DNA from: CAXXOK01 sp963666755
Lineage (GTDB): Bacteria > Bacillota > Clostridia > Christensenellales > Aristaeellaceae
Direction of reading: 5' to 3'
NCBI GenBank assembly: GCA_963666755.2
Contig: CAXXGW010000009.1
Coordinates: 744,001-808,000, forward strand
DNA length: 64,000 nucleotides
The notes below the pieces were generated by a model. That model saw only the letters and a list, made by a program, of their open reading frames with translations, did not search any database and had not been told where the DNA came from. The position numbers were made by a program, and so were the translations under genes. Shown piece after piece: positions 51,560-59,240 of this stretch. Numbering within the stretch: position 1 is the stretch's first letter; each line of letters starts with the position of its first letter.

Positions 51560-51920
51560 GATTTGCGAATCGCCTGTGCTCCGCCGACAGGCAATGTGCC
51601 CCGTTTTCTCAGGCCAGACATAGGTCTAAAGTAAAAAAGTATGCCGAATGAACGCTTACGGCGTGGCCTTTTGTGCATTCCAACTGGTTAACAAACCTGC
51701 CTCCAAGGGATGCGAGCAGGCTCAAGGCCATGCACTGCCGTATGCGTAGAAGGACGGGAAGGCCCGCTTACGGTCGGAGATGATGCGTATACAAGCAGAT
51801 AGGGCCGTTCGCTGACAGTCGTAGCCGACGCGCTGGCGGGCGTGAAATGAGGGGAATTGGGAATGCAGCCTGCAAAAGGGAAGACCCAAATCAACGCTCC
51901 TATTCCATGCAAGGATAATG
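51560..51920. other. Unassigned intergenic region with possible structured RNA
   Basis: 361 nt without a convincing gene. A minus-strand frame of 84 codons (51688-51942) has Ser/Pro-rich low-complexity content and runs into the terminator stem, so it is rejected. The segment 51740-51900 is lower in coding signal and has several short GC stems. I recognise no riboswitch or RNA family. Confidence 0.5.
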
Positions 51921-51958
51921 GAGAAGGCCCGGCGCTGTTCAAAGCGCCGGGCCTTCTC
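51921..51958 (-). terminator. Terminator of the LCP gene
   Basis: Perfect 16-bp stem, arms 51921-51936 and 51943-51958, loop of 6 nt, 15 nt after the stop codon of the minus-strand gene. No long T-run. Confidence 0.7.
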
Positions 51959-51972
51959 CGGTTACAGTCGGC

Positions 51973-53145
51973 TTAATCCTTATAGTAGGACTGGCCGTAA
52001 ATAAACTCCTGCATGGCTTCAATGTTTTCCTTGATGCGCGCGTCGCTGCGGAACACCGTCAGCGTCGCGTCGGCGTCGCCGCCGTATTTCCACGTGCCGT
52101 CCAGCGGCAGGCGAAGCTGTTCCACCACGCTCTGGCCGCTTTGCAGGTTAGCCATGGCGGAACCGCCGATCACGTACCCGCCCAACTGGAACATATCCGC
52201 AGCGGTCAGGTTGGTCTTGCCGTAAGGCAGCGCCGTTTCGATCAGCTCGAGCAGCTTGGCGGTGTCGATGTTCTTCATGACTTGCGCCATCAGGGTGGAT
52301 AGCAGCTTGCGCTGGCGCTCGGTGCGGGCAAAATCGTCATCAATGCCGCGGATGCGCGCGAAGGTGACCGCCTGCATGCCGTCCAGATGCTGCACTCCTT
52401 CTATATCCTGCACTTTCTGGCGCTTGACCTTATCCATGGGCTCTTTGCGAAGCTCGTAGTTGATGCGGTTGGCTTCGATGCTGGTCATGTCCATATCCAC
52501 ACCGCCCAGCGCGTCAATGATGCTGGCCAGGCCGTGAATGTTCACCAGCACGTACTTGGAGATGTTCATCTGGAAGTTGCGGTTGACGGTTTTCATCGCC
52601 AGATACGCACCCTTGACCAGATCGCCGTCCTTGCTGCCGAACTTGAAAGCGCAGTTGATGCGGTTCTTGTTCTTGTAGCCCGGGATGACCACCGCGGTAT
52701 CGCGGGTGACGCTGGTGAGCTTCACGGTGCCGTCCTTACGGATGGAGCAGATGATCACCGCGTCGCTGCGGCCGGTTTCCAGCTCCTCGGAGCGGTTATC
52801 CACGCCCAGCAGGAGGACGTTGACCACATCGTCCGGCAGATCGGCGTTGAGTTCCAAATTTTCCAGCGCCTTGGCGTCCAGCTGGGAAGAATCGTCCAGT
52901 TCCCCTTCCAGCTGCGCAACCAGCGCGTCATCCTGCGTTGCGGTGGTTTCCTTCGTGGCATCCTCCGTGGCCCACGCCTGCCATTGCTGCTTTTCGGCAT
53001 CGGTCAGGTCAGGGTTGGCGGCAATGCTCTGATCCACATCCTCGGTGGCGTCCAGCGAGCTCTGGGCCAGCGCGGCGAAGGGCATGGAAACCAGCAGGGC
53101 CATACACAGCAGGGTCGACAGAAGACGGTTCCAAATACAATTCAT
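51973..53145 (-). CDS. LytR-CpsA-Psr (LCP) family protein
   Basis: 390 residues. N-terminal hydrophobic segment 5-27 with a signal-peptidase-like end (FAALAQS), acidic stalk about 30-100, LCP domain about 105-320: VNVLLLGVDNRSEELETGRSD, KLTSVTRDTAVVIPGY, NRINCAF, LVNIHGLASIIDALGGVDMD, HLDGMQAVTFARIRGIDDDF, ARTERQRKLL. The Asp/Arg set that binds the polyprenyl pyrophosphate is kept. LCP enzymes move glycopolymers from lipid carrier to peptidoglycan or protein outside the membrane. It lies 48 nt downstream of the large surface-protein gene, so the two are probably co-transcribed. Confidence 0.94.
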   Translation of the reverse strand: MNCIWNRLLSTLLCMALLVSMPFAALAQSSLDATEDVDQSIAANPDLTDAEKQQWQAWATEDATKETTATQDDALVAQLEGELDDSSQLDAKALENLELNADLPDDVVNVLLLGVDNRSEELETGRSDAVIICSIRKDGTVKLTSVTRDTAVVIPGYKNKNRINCAFKFGSKDGDLVKGAYLAMKTVNRNFQMNISKYVLVNIHGLASIIDALGGVDMDMTSIEANRINYELRKEPMDKVKRQKVQDIEGVQHLDGMQAVTFARIRGIDDDFARTERQRKLLSTLMAQVMKNIDTAKLLELIETALPYGKTNLTAADMFQLGGYVIGGSAMANLQSGQSVVEQLRLPLDGTWKYGGDADATLTVFRSDARIKENIEAMQEFIYGQSYYKD

Positions 53146-53193
53146 GGATCGGGATCCTCCTTGCGCATGGAAGCGCGATAAACTGCGATCAGG

Positions 53194-56100
53194 TCAGGGC
53201 GAGACGGTCAGGCCGTACAAACCGTTGCGGGCATGCCGTACCATCAGGTACGGGCTTGTGCGCATGACAGCCGTATAGGGGTATGTCTCAGCCTCGGATG
53301 CAGTATAGGGCACCACAAGGCGGCTGTCAAGCTTTTCGGTTTTGGTGTTGAAAAAGTTGAGTTTCGCGCCCAGCTTGCGCAGGCGGTCTTTCATCAGCTT
53401 GAGCACCAGCTCCATATCGTCGGCGGTGATGCTTTCATCGTCTGCTGCGGAAGCGTCGCGCCCGTTGGTGATCTCGCGCAGCGCGGGCTGATCGCTCACC
53501 ACGTCGGCCAGAAGGCTGCCGGTATCAAACAGCGTGCGGGCGCTGGGCAGGAGCTTGGCAACATCCAGCGTCTGGGAGCCGTTTTGCAGGGTTACGCTCA
53601 CGTCCATCATCTGCGCGCCGAGCGCCTTGGCGTTCTGCGCGGCCTCCGAGCGGTCGGCCAGATCACTGACGCGGTTGATGGGGTGCAGCGTAACCTGATA
53701 CCGGGTGCCGCTGACGGACATGCCCGCTTCCGCCATGGCGGCGCGCACCGGCTCGGCGCTGAAATCCGCCAGATCGACCGTGAACATAACGCCCTCCAGC
53801 CGGAAGCCCAGCGTGGTGATGTGCTGGCTCCGGAAGCGGCTCAGATGGTAAGCGGTCAGGGTGAGGGTGCGATCCCCCAGCAGGATGTTGCCGTCGGCAT
53901 CGGTGGCATAACCGCCGTCGTCGTTAATTTCCGGCTCCGCCTCCAGAATGACCATCGCCTGATTGTACCCGTGCTTAAGGCGCAGTTCGGGGGTAAACGG
54001 CCGGGTTTTACGGTCGTCCGGGTTGGTTACCAGCGGGCCGTAGGTGGTTTTGCTGATGGTCAGCCGATCCACCGTGCGCAGGATCAGGTCGAGCTTGGTG
54101 CCGTCACTGTACAGCAGGGTCTGGTGCACCGGGTCGATGATGGACATCGGGTCCACCTTGATGTAGTGGCCGGGGCCCCAGTCGATAAAGAACATCGGGC
54201 TTTCGGGGTCAAGGCGCAGCTCGTAGATACTGGGCGCGTTCAGCCCCCACGTGACGTAGGGGTAGTTGCCGTGCAGCTCGCCCTTTTCGCGGTAGAGGTT
54301 TCCCGTCACCTCGTCGTCGTCGAACATCTCGCTGGTAAAGTAGGTAAACTCCGGGTCCTCCTCGCCCTTGAGCTTGGAGGCGTAGTCCGGGTAAATCCAC
54401 ACGATTTTATGGGTGATGGTCACCTTGGCCGTGACGACGCCGGGGAAGTAATCCGGATTGCCTTCGGGGATGACCACCGTGGCGGTGTACGACCCGATGT
54501 CGGTGGGTGCGGAGGGAAGGTCATGCCCGTTTTTAGAGAAGGTGACGCTGGCATCCTTGGGGATCAGCCCGGAGGCGAACTTGAAGGGCTCGGTATCATA
54601 TTCCTTGGTCTGGTCGGCCAGCGTGTACACCTTGCGTATCTTGGGGGCCACGAAGGTGTAGATATCGCTGAACTGGAAAGCGTCGGCGGTTTCGGCATTG
54701 AGCGGCTGCCCCGCGCCGCGCGCCGCATACACCCGGAAGGTGACCTGGTCGCCTTCCTTAAGGCCGGGAATGTTGCACTCCCCGTAATACCGCAGCACCT
54801 GCATGGCGTCGGCCACATAGGTGTCCGGCATATCCACGCCCGGGCGGTTGAGGTACACCTGAATGCCGGTGGTTTGGGCATTGGTGGCTGTGTAGGTCAC
54901 GTAGCCCTCCGGGTGGATCGTCACGCCGGAAATCACCGGCAGCGCGTCGGGGCTGGCCGGGCCGCCGGTCAGGATATCGGCATAGGTGTTGGCTTGCGAA
55001 AGTACGACGACCGACGCGCCGCTGATCGTCTTTTTCCCCCATAGGGTCACATGTCCGTCGGCGGCGGTGGTGGTGGCAAAGGGGGTGGCGGTGCCGATCT
55101 TGAGGGTGATGGCAAGGTTGCTTACCGGCATGGCGGAAGCGTCCGTCACGCTGATTATGGTTGGTGCAAGGCTGCTGCCGCCCAGCGCTGTGCCGGAAAC
55201 GAGGGTGACGTTGGTGTGCGAACCAACGCTGATGTTCGCGGCCCCGGAAGCCTCCACCCGATCGGTCTGCAAAGCGCCGGAGCCGTTCAGCGAAAGGGTC
55301 GCCCCGTTGCCAAGCGCAATGCCACTGTCCAGCCTGTTGCTGCGCTCCAGCGTGACGGCCGCGCTCGCGCCTTCGCCAAGGGTCAGGCTGCCGCCGGTGC
55401 GCGCGCCGCGCAGCGTAAGCGTAATGCTGCGCCCGTCGGGCACGGTCAGGCTGCCGGTGCAGGCGCCATCGGTCAGCACCACATAGTTGCCGTCGGCGGC
55501 AAAGGTATAACCCGCATCCGTCAGGACGATCGTCTGTGTGGAGGTCGGCATTTGCGTTACAACTAAATCCGTGCCGCTGGCTTGCACGTCATAGCGCATT
55601 CCGGCACCCGGCGCGGGCAGCGGGCTATACACGGTGCCAGAATCGGCGGGGGTGGTGGCGACGGCATAGGAGCGCCCCTCATAGATCAGACCTGTAACAG
55701 TGTCGGCGGCGATGGGCGAAGGGAGGGTTTGCCACGCGGAAAAAGCCGTGCCTCCGGCAGACCCAAACACGAGGCGCACCGTGTGTGCGCATTGCAGCGA
55801 CGCAACGGACAGCGTGCCGATGGTGAAGGTACCCGCACCGGTAAGCGTTGCCGAGGAGGAGCCGGACAGGCTCTGGATGGCGCTGGAGGCCTTCAGGTGC
55901 AACCGTGCGGGCTGATTGGCCACCACATCCGCCTGCGCGGAGAAATCCACGCTGTTAAACAGCAGGCTCACGCCGGTCTGATCCACCGTAAGCGTATGCG
56001 CCTTGGGCATGCCGCCGGAGGAAAAGATGGAGTAGCTTCGATCGGCGGCGGAAGCGAAAGTTGCGTCGCTATCCATGTCAAAGGTGATGATACTGCTGGG

Positions 56101-57174
56101 CTCCTCGGCTACGGAGCGCACGGTCAGCACAGTGCTTTCGACGCTGGCGCGGTAGGAAGCCCCCGCGTCGGGCGGCGGCAGCCAAAGGTGCGCCATATCC
56201 AGATTATCCACCGTGGTAAAGGGGAACGAAGCACCGTCCACCGTGGCGCTGGTGGCCCCGGCGGCGTAAAAATGATAGCAGGAATTCCCGTTCTGGCTGA
56301 CCGCCGCGCCCGGCAACAGCAGGTTGCCACCGCCCATGGTCATCAGCACGGTGGTAAAATCATCCACATTGTCGATGGTGAGGCTGCCCAGACCGTCAAA
56401 GAGAATTTCCGAATCCGAGGGCCGGAGCAGGCCTACGGTGCTGACGCCGGTAAAGCCAAGCTGCAACGAAACCTTGGTGCCCAGCGTGATGCGCTCCAGC
56501 GTGGCATCGGCCAGCACCAGTGCAATAGCCAGATTGTCCCCGATGACCAAGCGGCTGGTGGGCAGACCGCCGGTCAGCACATAGGTGCCGCTGCGGTAAA
56601 GAGTGGTGGTGCCGTCCGTAAGCACGATGGTTTTCGGGTCGGTCGCGGCCATCAGCGTGAGCATGGTCATCACGGTGGCGTCCAGCGTAAACGCCGCGGC
56701 AGCCGGGGGCGCTTCCACCTCGCCGTTGTCGATCATCCATTGGCCCAGCGGACACAGAGCCGTCCAGGCGCCGTCGGGGCCGAGGGTCACGTGCGGGCAA
56801 TCAGGCAGATCACAGGTGGGGCGGGTTGGCTCTGTGGCGGGCGTTCCCGCAGTGGGAACGTCCGTGGTAGGCGTATCCGTGGTGGGCGCATCGGTAACCG
56901 GCGCGTCCGATTCACCGGCATCCGACGGGGCGGGCTCTGTGCTCTCCGTCGGTTCGGTGGCAGGGGACGGGTCTTCCGCAACAGGCGATTCCTCGGTCGT
57001 AGCGGCAGGCACCTCCGTGTCGGGCGCGCTCTCGGCCGCAACCGCAGCTTCCACCACGGTATCCGGAGCGGGTTCGGCCCCCTCTTCCGCCCAGGCAGGC
57101 AGAGCCTGCAAACAGAGCACAGTGCACAGCAACACGGCCAACGCCGCGCGCAGCCGTTGGCCTAGCGCTTTCAT
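53194..57174 (-). CDS. Large secreted surface protein with Cys motif and MBG-like domain
   Basis: 1326 residues. Signal peptide 1-29 (LAVLLCTVLCLQALPAWAEE), then about 90 residues of Thr/Pro/Glu/Ala/Asp repeats, typical of a wall-spanning or glycosylated stalk. A cysteine motif TCDLPDCPHVTLGPDGAWTA and CPLGQWM follows at about 121-145; similar CPH...CPLG motifs occur in other clostridial surface proteins as far as I recall. Residues about 185-720 are beta-rich repeats (TIVLTDGTTTLYRSGTYVLT; TIVLTDAGYTFAADGNYVVL), like a beta-helix. An MBG-like/Ig-like domain lies at about 850-935 (KVYTLADQTKEYDTEPFKF). No LPxTG, SLH or choline-binding repeat was found at the C-terminus, so attachment is unknown. 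ATG 57174 is supported mainly by the signal peptide. Confidence 0.88.
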   Translation of the reverse strand: MKALGQRLRAALAVLLCTVLCLQALPAWAEEGAEPAPDTVVEAAVAAESAPDTEVPAATTEESPVAEDPSPATEPTESTEPAPSDAGESDAPVTDAPTTDTPTTDVPTAGTPATEPTRPTCDLPDCPHVTLGPDGAWTALCPLGQWMIDNGEVEAPPAAAAFTLDATVMTMLTLMAATDPKTIVLTDGTTTLYRSGTYVLTGGLPTSRLVIGDNLAIALVLADATLERITLGTKVSLQLGFTGVSTVGLLRPSDSEILFDGLGSLTIDNVDDFTTVLMTMGGGNLLLPGAAVSQNGNSCYHFYAAGATSATVDGASFPFTTVDNLDMAHLWLPPPDAGASYRASVESTVLTVRSVAEEPSSIITFDMDSDATFASAADRSYSIFSSGGMPKAHTLTVDQTGVSLLFNSVDFSAQADVVANQPARLHLKASSAIQSLSGSSSATLTGAGTFTIGTLSVASLQCAHTVRLVFGSAGGTAFSAWQTLPSPIAADTVTGLIYEGRSYAVATTPADSGTVYSPLPAPGAGMRYDVQASGTDLVVTQMPTSTQTIVLTDAGYTFAADGNYVVLTDGACTGSLTVPDGRSITLTLRGARTGGSLTLGEGASAAVTLERSNRLDSGIALGNGATLSLNGSGALQTDRVEASGAANISVGSHTNVTLVSGTALGGSSLAPTIISVTDASAMPVSNLAITLKIGTATPFATTTAADGHVTLWGKKTISGASVVVLSQANTYADILTGGPASPDALPVISGVTIHPEGYVTYTATNAQTTGIQVYLNRPGVDMPDTYVADAMQVLRYYGECNIPGLKEGDQVTFRVYAARGAGQPLNAETADAFQFSDIYTFVAPKIRKVYTLADQTKEYDTEPFKFASGLIPKDASVTFSKNGHDLPSAPTDIGSYTATVVIPEGNPDYFPGVVTAKVTITHKIVWIYPDYASKLKGEEDPEFTYFTSEMFDDDEVTGNLYREKGELHGNYPYVTWGLNAPSIYELRLDPESPMFFIDWGPGHYIKVDPMSIIDPVHQTLLYSDGTKLDLILRTVDRLTISKTTYGPLVTNPDDRKTRPFTPELRLKHGYNQAMVILEAEPEINDDGGYATDADGNILLGDRTLTLTAYHLSRFRSQHITTLGFRLEGVMFTVDLADFSAEPVRAAMAEAGMSVSGTRYQVTLHPINRVSDLADRSEAAQNAKALGAQMMDVSVTLQNGSQTLDVAKLLPSARTLFDTGSLLADVVSDQPALREITNGRDASAADDESITADDMELVLKLMKDRLRKLGAKLNFFNTKTEKLDSRLVVPYTASEAETYPYTAVMRTSPYLMVRHARNGLYGLTVSP

Positions 57175-57250
57175 ACGGAGATCGCGTCCTTTCGGGGAGA
57201 ATTACGGCAAACGCCGCTCCTTAGATTAACGGAACAGAAGTGGATTTTCT

Positions 57251-57754
57251 TCAGGGCTCATCATTTTTTCCGGCGGGCGGGTCCGGCAGGTTGGAACGTT
57301 GCAGCGCCAGCAGCAGCGGAACCCCCAGAGCGTAGACCACCGCGGCTTCGCCCAGCCCCACGCTTGCCATGGTGGGGAACAGCAACGCATCCGCCAGAGT
57401 GAAGTGCAGTACCACCCCGATAATAACGGCGTTGCACACCACGGGCGCGGCGGCCGCCAGCCAGATGTTGCGGCGCAGGCGCCGGGTGAGCAGCGCGGCC
57501 AGCAGGGTTGCCAGGGTGCCAAACACAACGTCCCACGGGGTGGCGCTCCCCAGAAGGTTGGCCAGCAGGCAACCCAGCGTCAGGCCGGGCACGGCGGAGG
57601 AAAACAGCACGGGCAGAACCGTGAACGCCTCGGAAATACGGAACTGAACCGGGCCGTAGCTGACCGGGGCAAACAGCAGGGTAAGCGCGGCATACAGTGC
57701 GGCGATCGCGGCCGCAAGCGTGAGATTGCGCAAGGAAAACGAAGGTTTTAACAT
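57251..57754 (-). CDS. queT: QueT-family queuosine-precursor transporter
   Basis: 167 residues, about five membrane spans; S-component-like ECF transporter of the QueT family. Typical stretches are LTLAAAIAALYAALTLLFAP, YGPVQFRISEAFTVLPVLF and GCLLANLLGSATPWDVVFGT. Imports preQ1/queuine-type precursors with a shared ECF module, which is not in the window. ATG 57754 has GGAGGATTCACC upstream. A possible preQ1 riboswitch lies in the leader. Confidence 0.92.
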   Translation of the reverse strand: MLKPSFSLRNLTLAAAIAALYAALTLLFAPVSYGPVQFRISEAFTVLPVLFSSAVPGLTLGCLLANLLGSATPWDVVFGTLATLLAALLTRRLRRNIWLAAAAPVVCNAVIIGVVLHFTLADALLFPTMASVGLGEAAVVYALGVPLLLALQRSNLPDPPAGKNDEP

Positions 57755-57759
57755 GGTGA

Positions 57760-57835
57760 ATCCTCCAAACATGCGCCCTTGCAGGGCGGTTTTTTATGCG
57801 GGAGCGGCGCAGGCAGCTCCCTGCCAAACCGGGCG
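57760..57835 (-). promoter_or_regulatory. Candidate preQ1 riboswitch in the queT leader
   Basis: On the minus strand, a GC stem GGGAGC/GCTCCC (57821-57816 with 57805-57800) is followed directly by GCATAAAAAACCGC, an A-rich tail like the AUAAAAAAC of preQ1-I aptamers; the CGC after the A-run could pair with GCG in the hairpin loop to give the H-type pseudoknot. A second perfect hairpin (57788-57773) and the ribosome-binding site come next. The link to queT is what makes this likely; the loop does not match the consensus closely. Confidence 0.4.
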
Positions 57836-57888
57836 CGCCGCGGATGCGGGTTGCCGCAGGATGGTTTGCGGGGTGTCAGGGGTTCGCG

Positions 57889-58239
57889 CTACGCATCCGC
57901 CAGCCAGCGAAGCCACGCGGCCTCGTCCACGCCGATGGTTACGGCATTGCCATTGCGCACAATGGGGCAGACCAGCGCGAGCGGATCCTCTGCAAGCGCG
58001 TCCAGAATCAGGCTTTCCGTGCTCATATGTGCCACGGGGCGCTCCAGTGCCTTTTGCCCGGCGCGATCCACCAGCGCAGCCGCGCCGCCTGCGGCTTTGG
58101 CAAACAGCGCCAGTTCCCGCGCGCCAAGCCGGTGCTTGTGCAAATCCACCACCTGGCAGGGGATGCGCCGTTCCTTAAAAAACCGTTCGGCCTTCAGCAC
58201 GGCCGGATTCTTTTTGGTTACGTAAATTTGGATGTTCAT
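57889..58239 (-). CDS. ArsC/Spx-family thioredoxin-fold protein lacking the catalytic Cys
   Basis: 116 residues. Overall layout is ArsC/Spx-like (IQIYVTKKNPAVLKAERFFK; VVDLHKHRLGARELALFAK; SLILDALAEDPLALVCPIVR). The CxxC or single Cys normally found after the first strand (KNCSTCRKA) is replaced by KNPAVLKA, so thiol redox or arsenate chemistry is excluded. It may bind RNA polymerase as Spx does or have another role. ATG 58239 overlaps the stop of the DnaI-like gene (ATGA), so it belongs to the primosome operon. Confidence 0.82.
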   Translation of the reverse strand: MNIQIYVTKKNPAVLKAERFFKERRIPCQVVDLHKHRLGARELALFAKAAGGAAALVDRAGQKALERPVAHMSTESLILDALAEDPLALVCPIVRNGNAVTIGVDEAAWLRWLADA

Positions 58240-59240
58240 GCGTCGCCTCCGGGGGCGGGGGTTTTCCCCAACTGCTTACGGATATCGTCGCCGATAAACT
58301 TGAGGGTGCGGCAGTTGCGGCTGTCCAGCAGCCGGGAGGTGACCCGCTCGGTATAGCGGCTGCGCAGCTCCGGCAGGTTCAGGTTGGTGCTGATAATGGT
58401 GTGGCGGTCGGCGTTCTGGCGCTCGTTCAGGAGGTTAAACAGCTGCGTAACGGTGATGTTCTCCATCAGCGGCTCGGTGCCCAGATCGTCGATCAGCAGC
58501 AGCGGCGCGTCCATCAGCGGTTGCAGAAGCTCGCTATTGTTTTCAAAATACGCCTTGCGCAGCGTTTCCAGCATTTTGTAAGCGCTCAGGTACTGCACGC
58601 TGTAGCCCCGCTGTGCGACGCGGTGGGCGATGGCTTGCAGCAGAAACGTCTTGCCCAGCCCACTTTTGCCGGTAAACAGCAGGTCGCGCACCTCGGTTTG
58701 CGGGTACTGGTCGGCATACCGCTCGCACAGGTCGCGGTTGCGGCGCATCTGCACCCGCTGGCTTACGGGGCCATCCTCCCGCGCGTCGCTGAAGCACTGC
58801 TCGTCAAACGCCTCGAAGGTGTGGTTCGGCTGCAGGCCCAGCTCCGTGAGCATGCGGCGGTTCAGCTCCGCCTCAAAGCAGGAGCACATGCGGCGCACGG
58901 GGTCATACACAAACCCCTCGTCCTTGCACAGGGCGCAGGTGTACAGGGGTGCCAGCGCATCGGCGGGCTGGCCGCAGGCCGCCAGTTTTTCGGCGATTTG
59001 CCGGTTATATCCGGCCAGCGCCGTGGGCAGGGTCACATTCGCCTCCGCATCCCGGTGAGTGGGATACAGCGCGCTGCGCAGCCCGTCCATCATGGCGGTA
59101 TGACGCGCGTCCACCAGCGCACGCAAGCCCTCGCAGCGGGCACATACGGCTTCTACGCGCTCGTCGTACAGGCGCAGGTTGTCCTCGCGGCGTTCGGCGT
59201 ATTCCTGCTGGAGCTTCCCGATCAGGCGCTCACGTGTCAT
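58236..59240 (-). CDS. DnaI/DnaC-like helicase-loader ATPase
   Basis: 334 residues. N-terminal helical part with zinc-type cysteines (YTCALCKDEGFV and RRMCSCFEAE, about 103-126), then an AAA+ domain: Walker A FTGKSGLGKTFLLQAIA (about 193-209), Walker B LLLIDDLGTEPL, sensor TIISTNLNLPELRSRYTERV and SRLLD. Loads the replicative helicase together with the DnaD-like protein encoded just upstream (11-nt overlap). It fits DnaI of B. subtilis in composition. Confidence 0.93.
   Translation of the reverse strand: MTRERLIGKLQQEYAERREDNLRLYDERVEAVCARCEGLRALVDARHTAMMDGLRSALYPTHRDAEANVTLPTALAGYNRQIAEKLAACGQPADALAPLYTCALCKDEGFVYDPVRRMCSCFEAELNRRMLTELGLQPNHTFEAFDEQCFSDAREDGPVSQRVQMRRNRDLCERYADQYPQTEVRDLLFTGKSGLGKTFLLQAIAHRVAQRGYSVQYLSAYKMLETLRKAYFENNSELLQPLMDAPLLLIDDLGTEPLMENITVTQLFNLLNERQNADRHTIISTNLNLPELRSRYTERVTSRLLDSRNCRTLKFIGDDIRKQLGKTPAPGGDA

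Noticed and set aside
51688..51942. 84-codon minus-strand frame in the orphan region
   Set aside because: Low-complexity Ser/Pro-rich content, no ribosome-binding site, and it starts inside the terminator stem of the LCP gene.
53233..57165. Two very long plus-strand open frames (about 600 and 530 codons) opposite the surface-protein gene
   Set aside because: They are antisense to a gene with signal peptide and clear domains, are rich in Arg/Gly/His/Gln, lack ribosome-binding sites and resemble no family. High GC keeps stops rare.
57773..57797. Plus-strand terminator (perfect stem followed by a T-run) upstream of queT
   Set aside because: It has the form of a terminator on the plus strand, but no plus-strand gene reads into it; on the minus strand the same bases form the A-rich tail of the proposed riboswitch.
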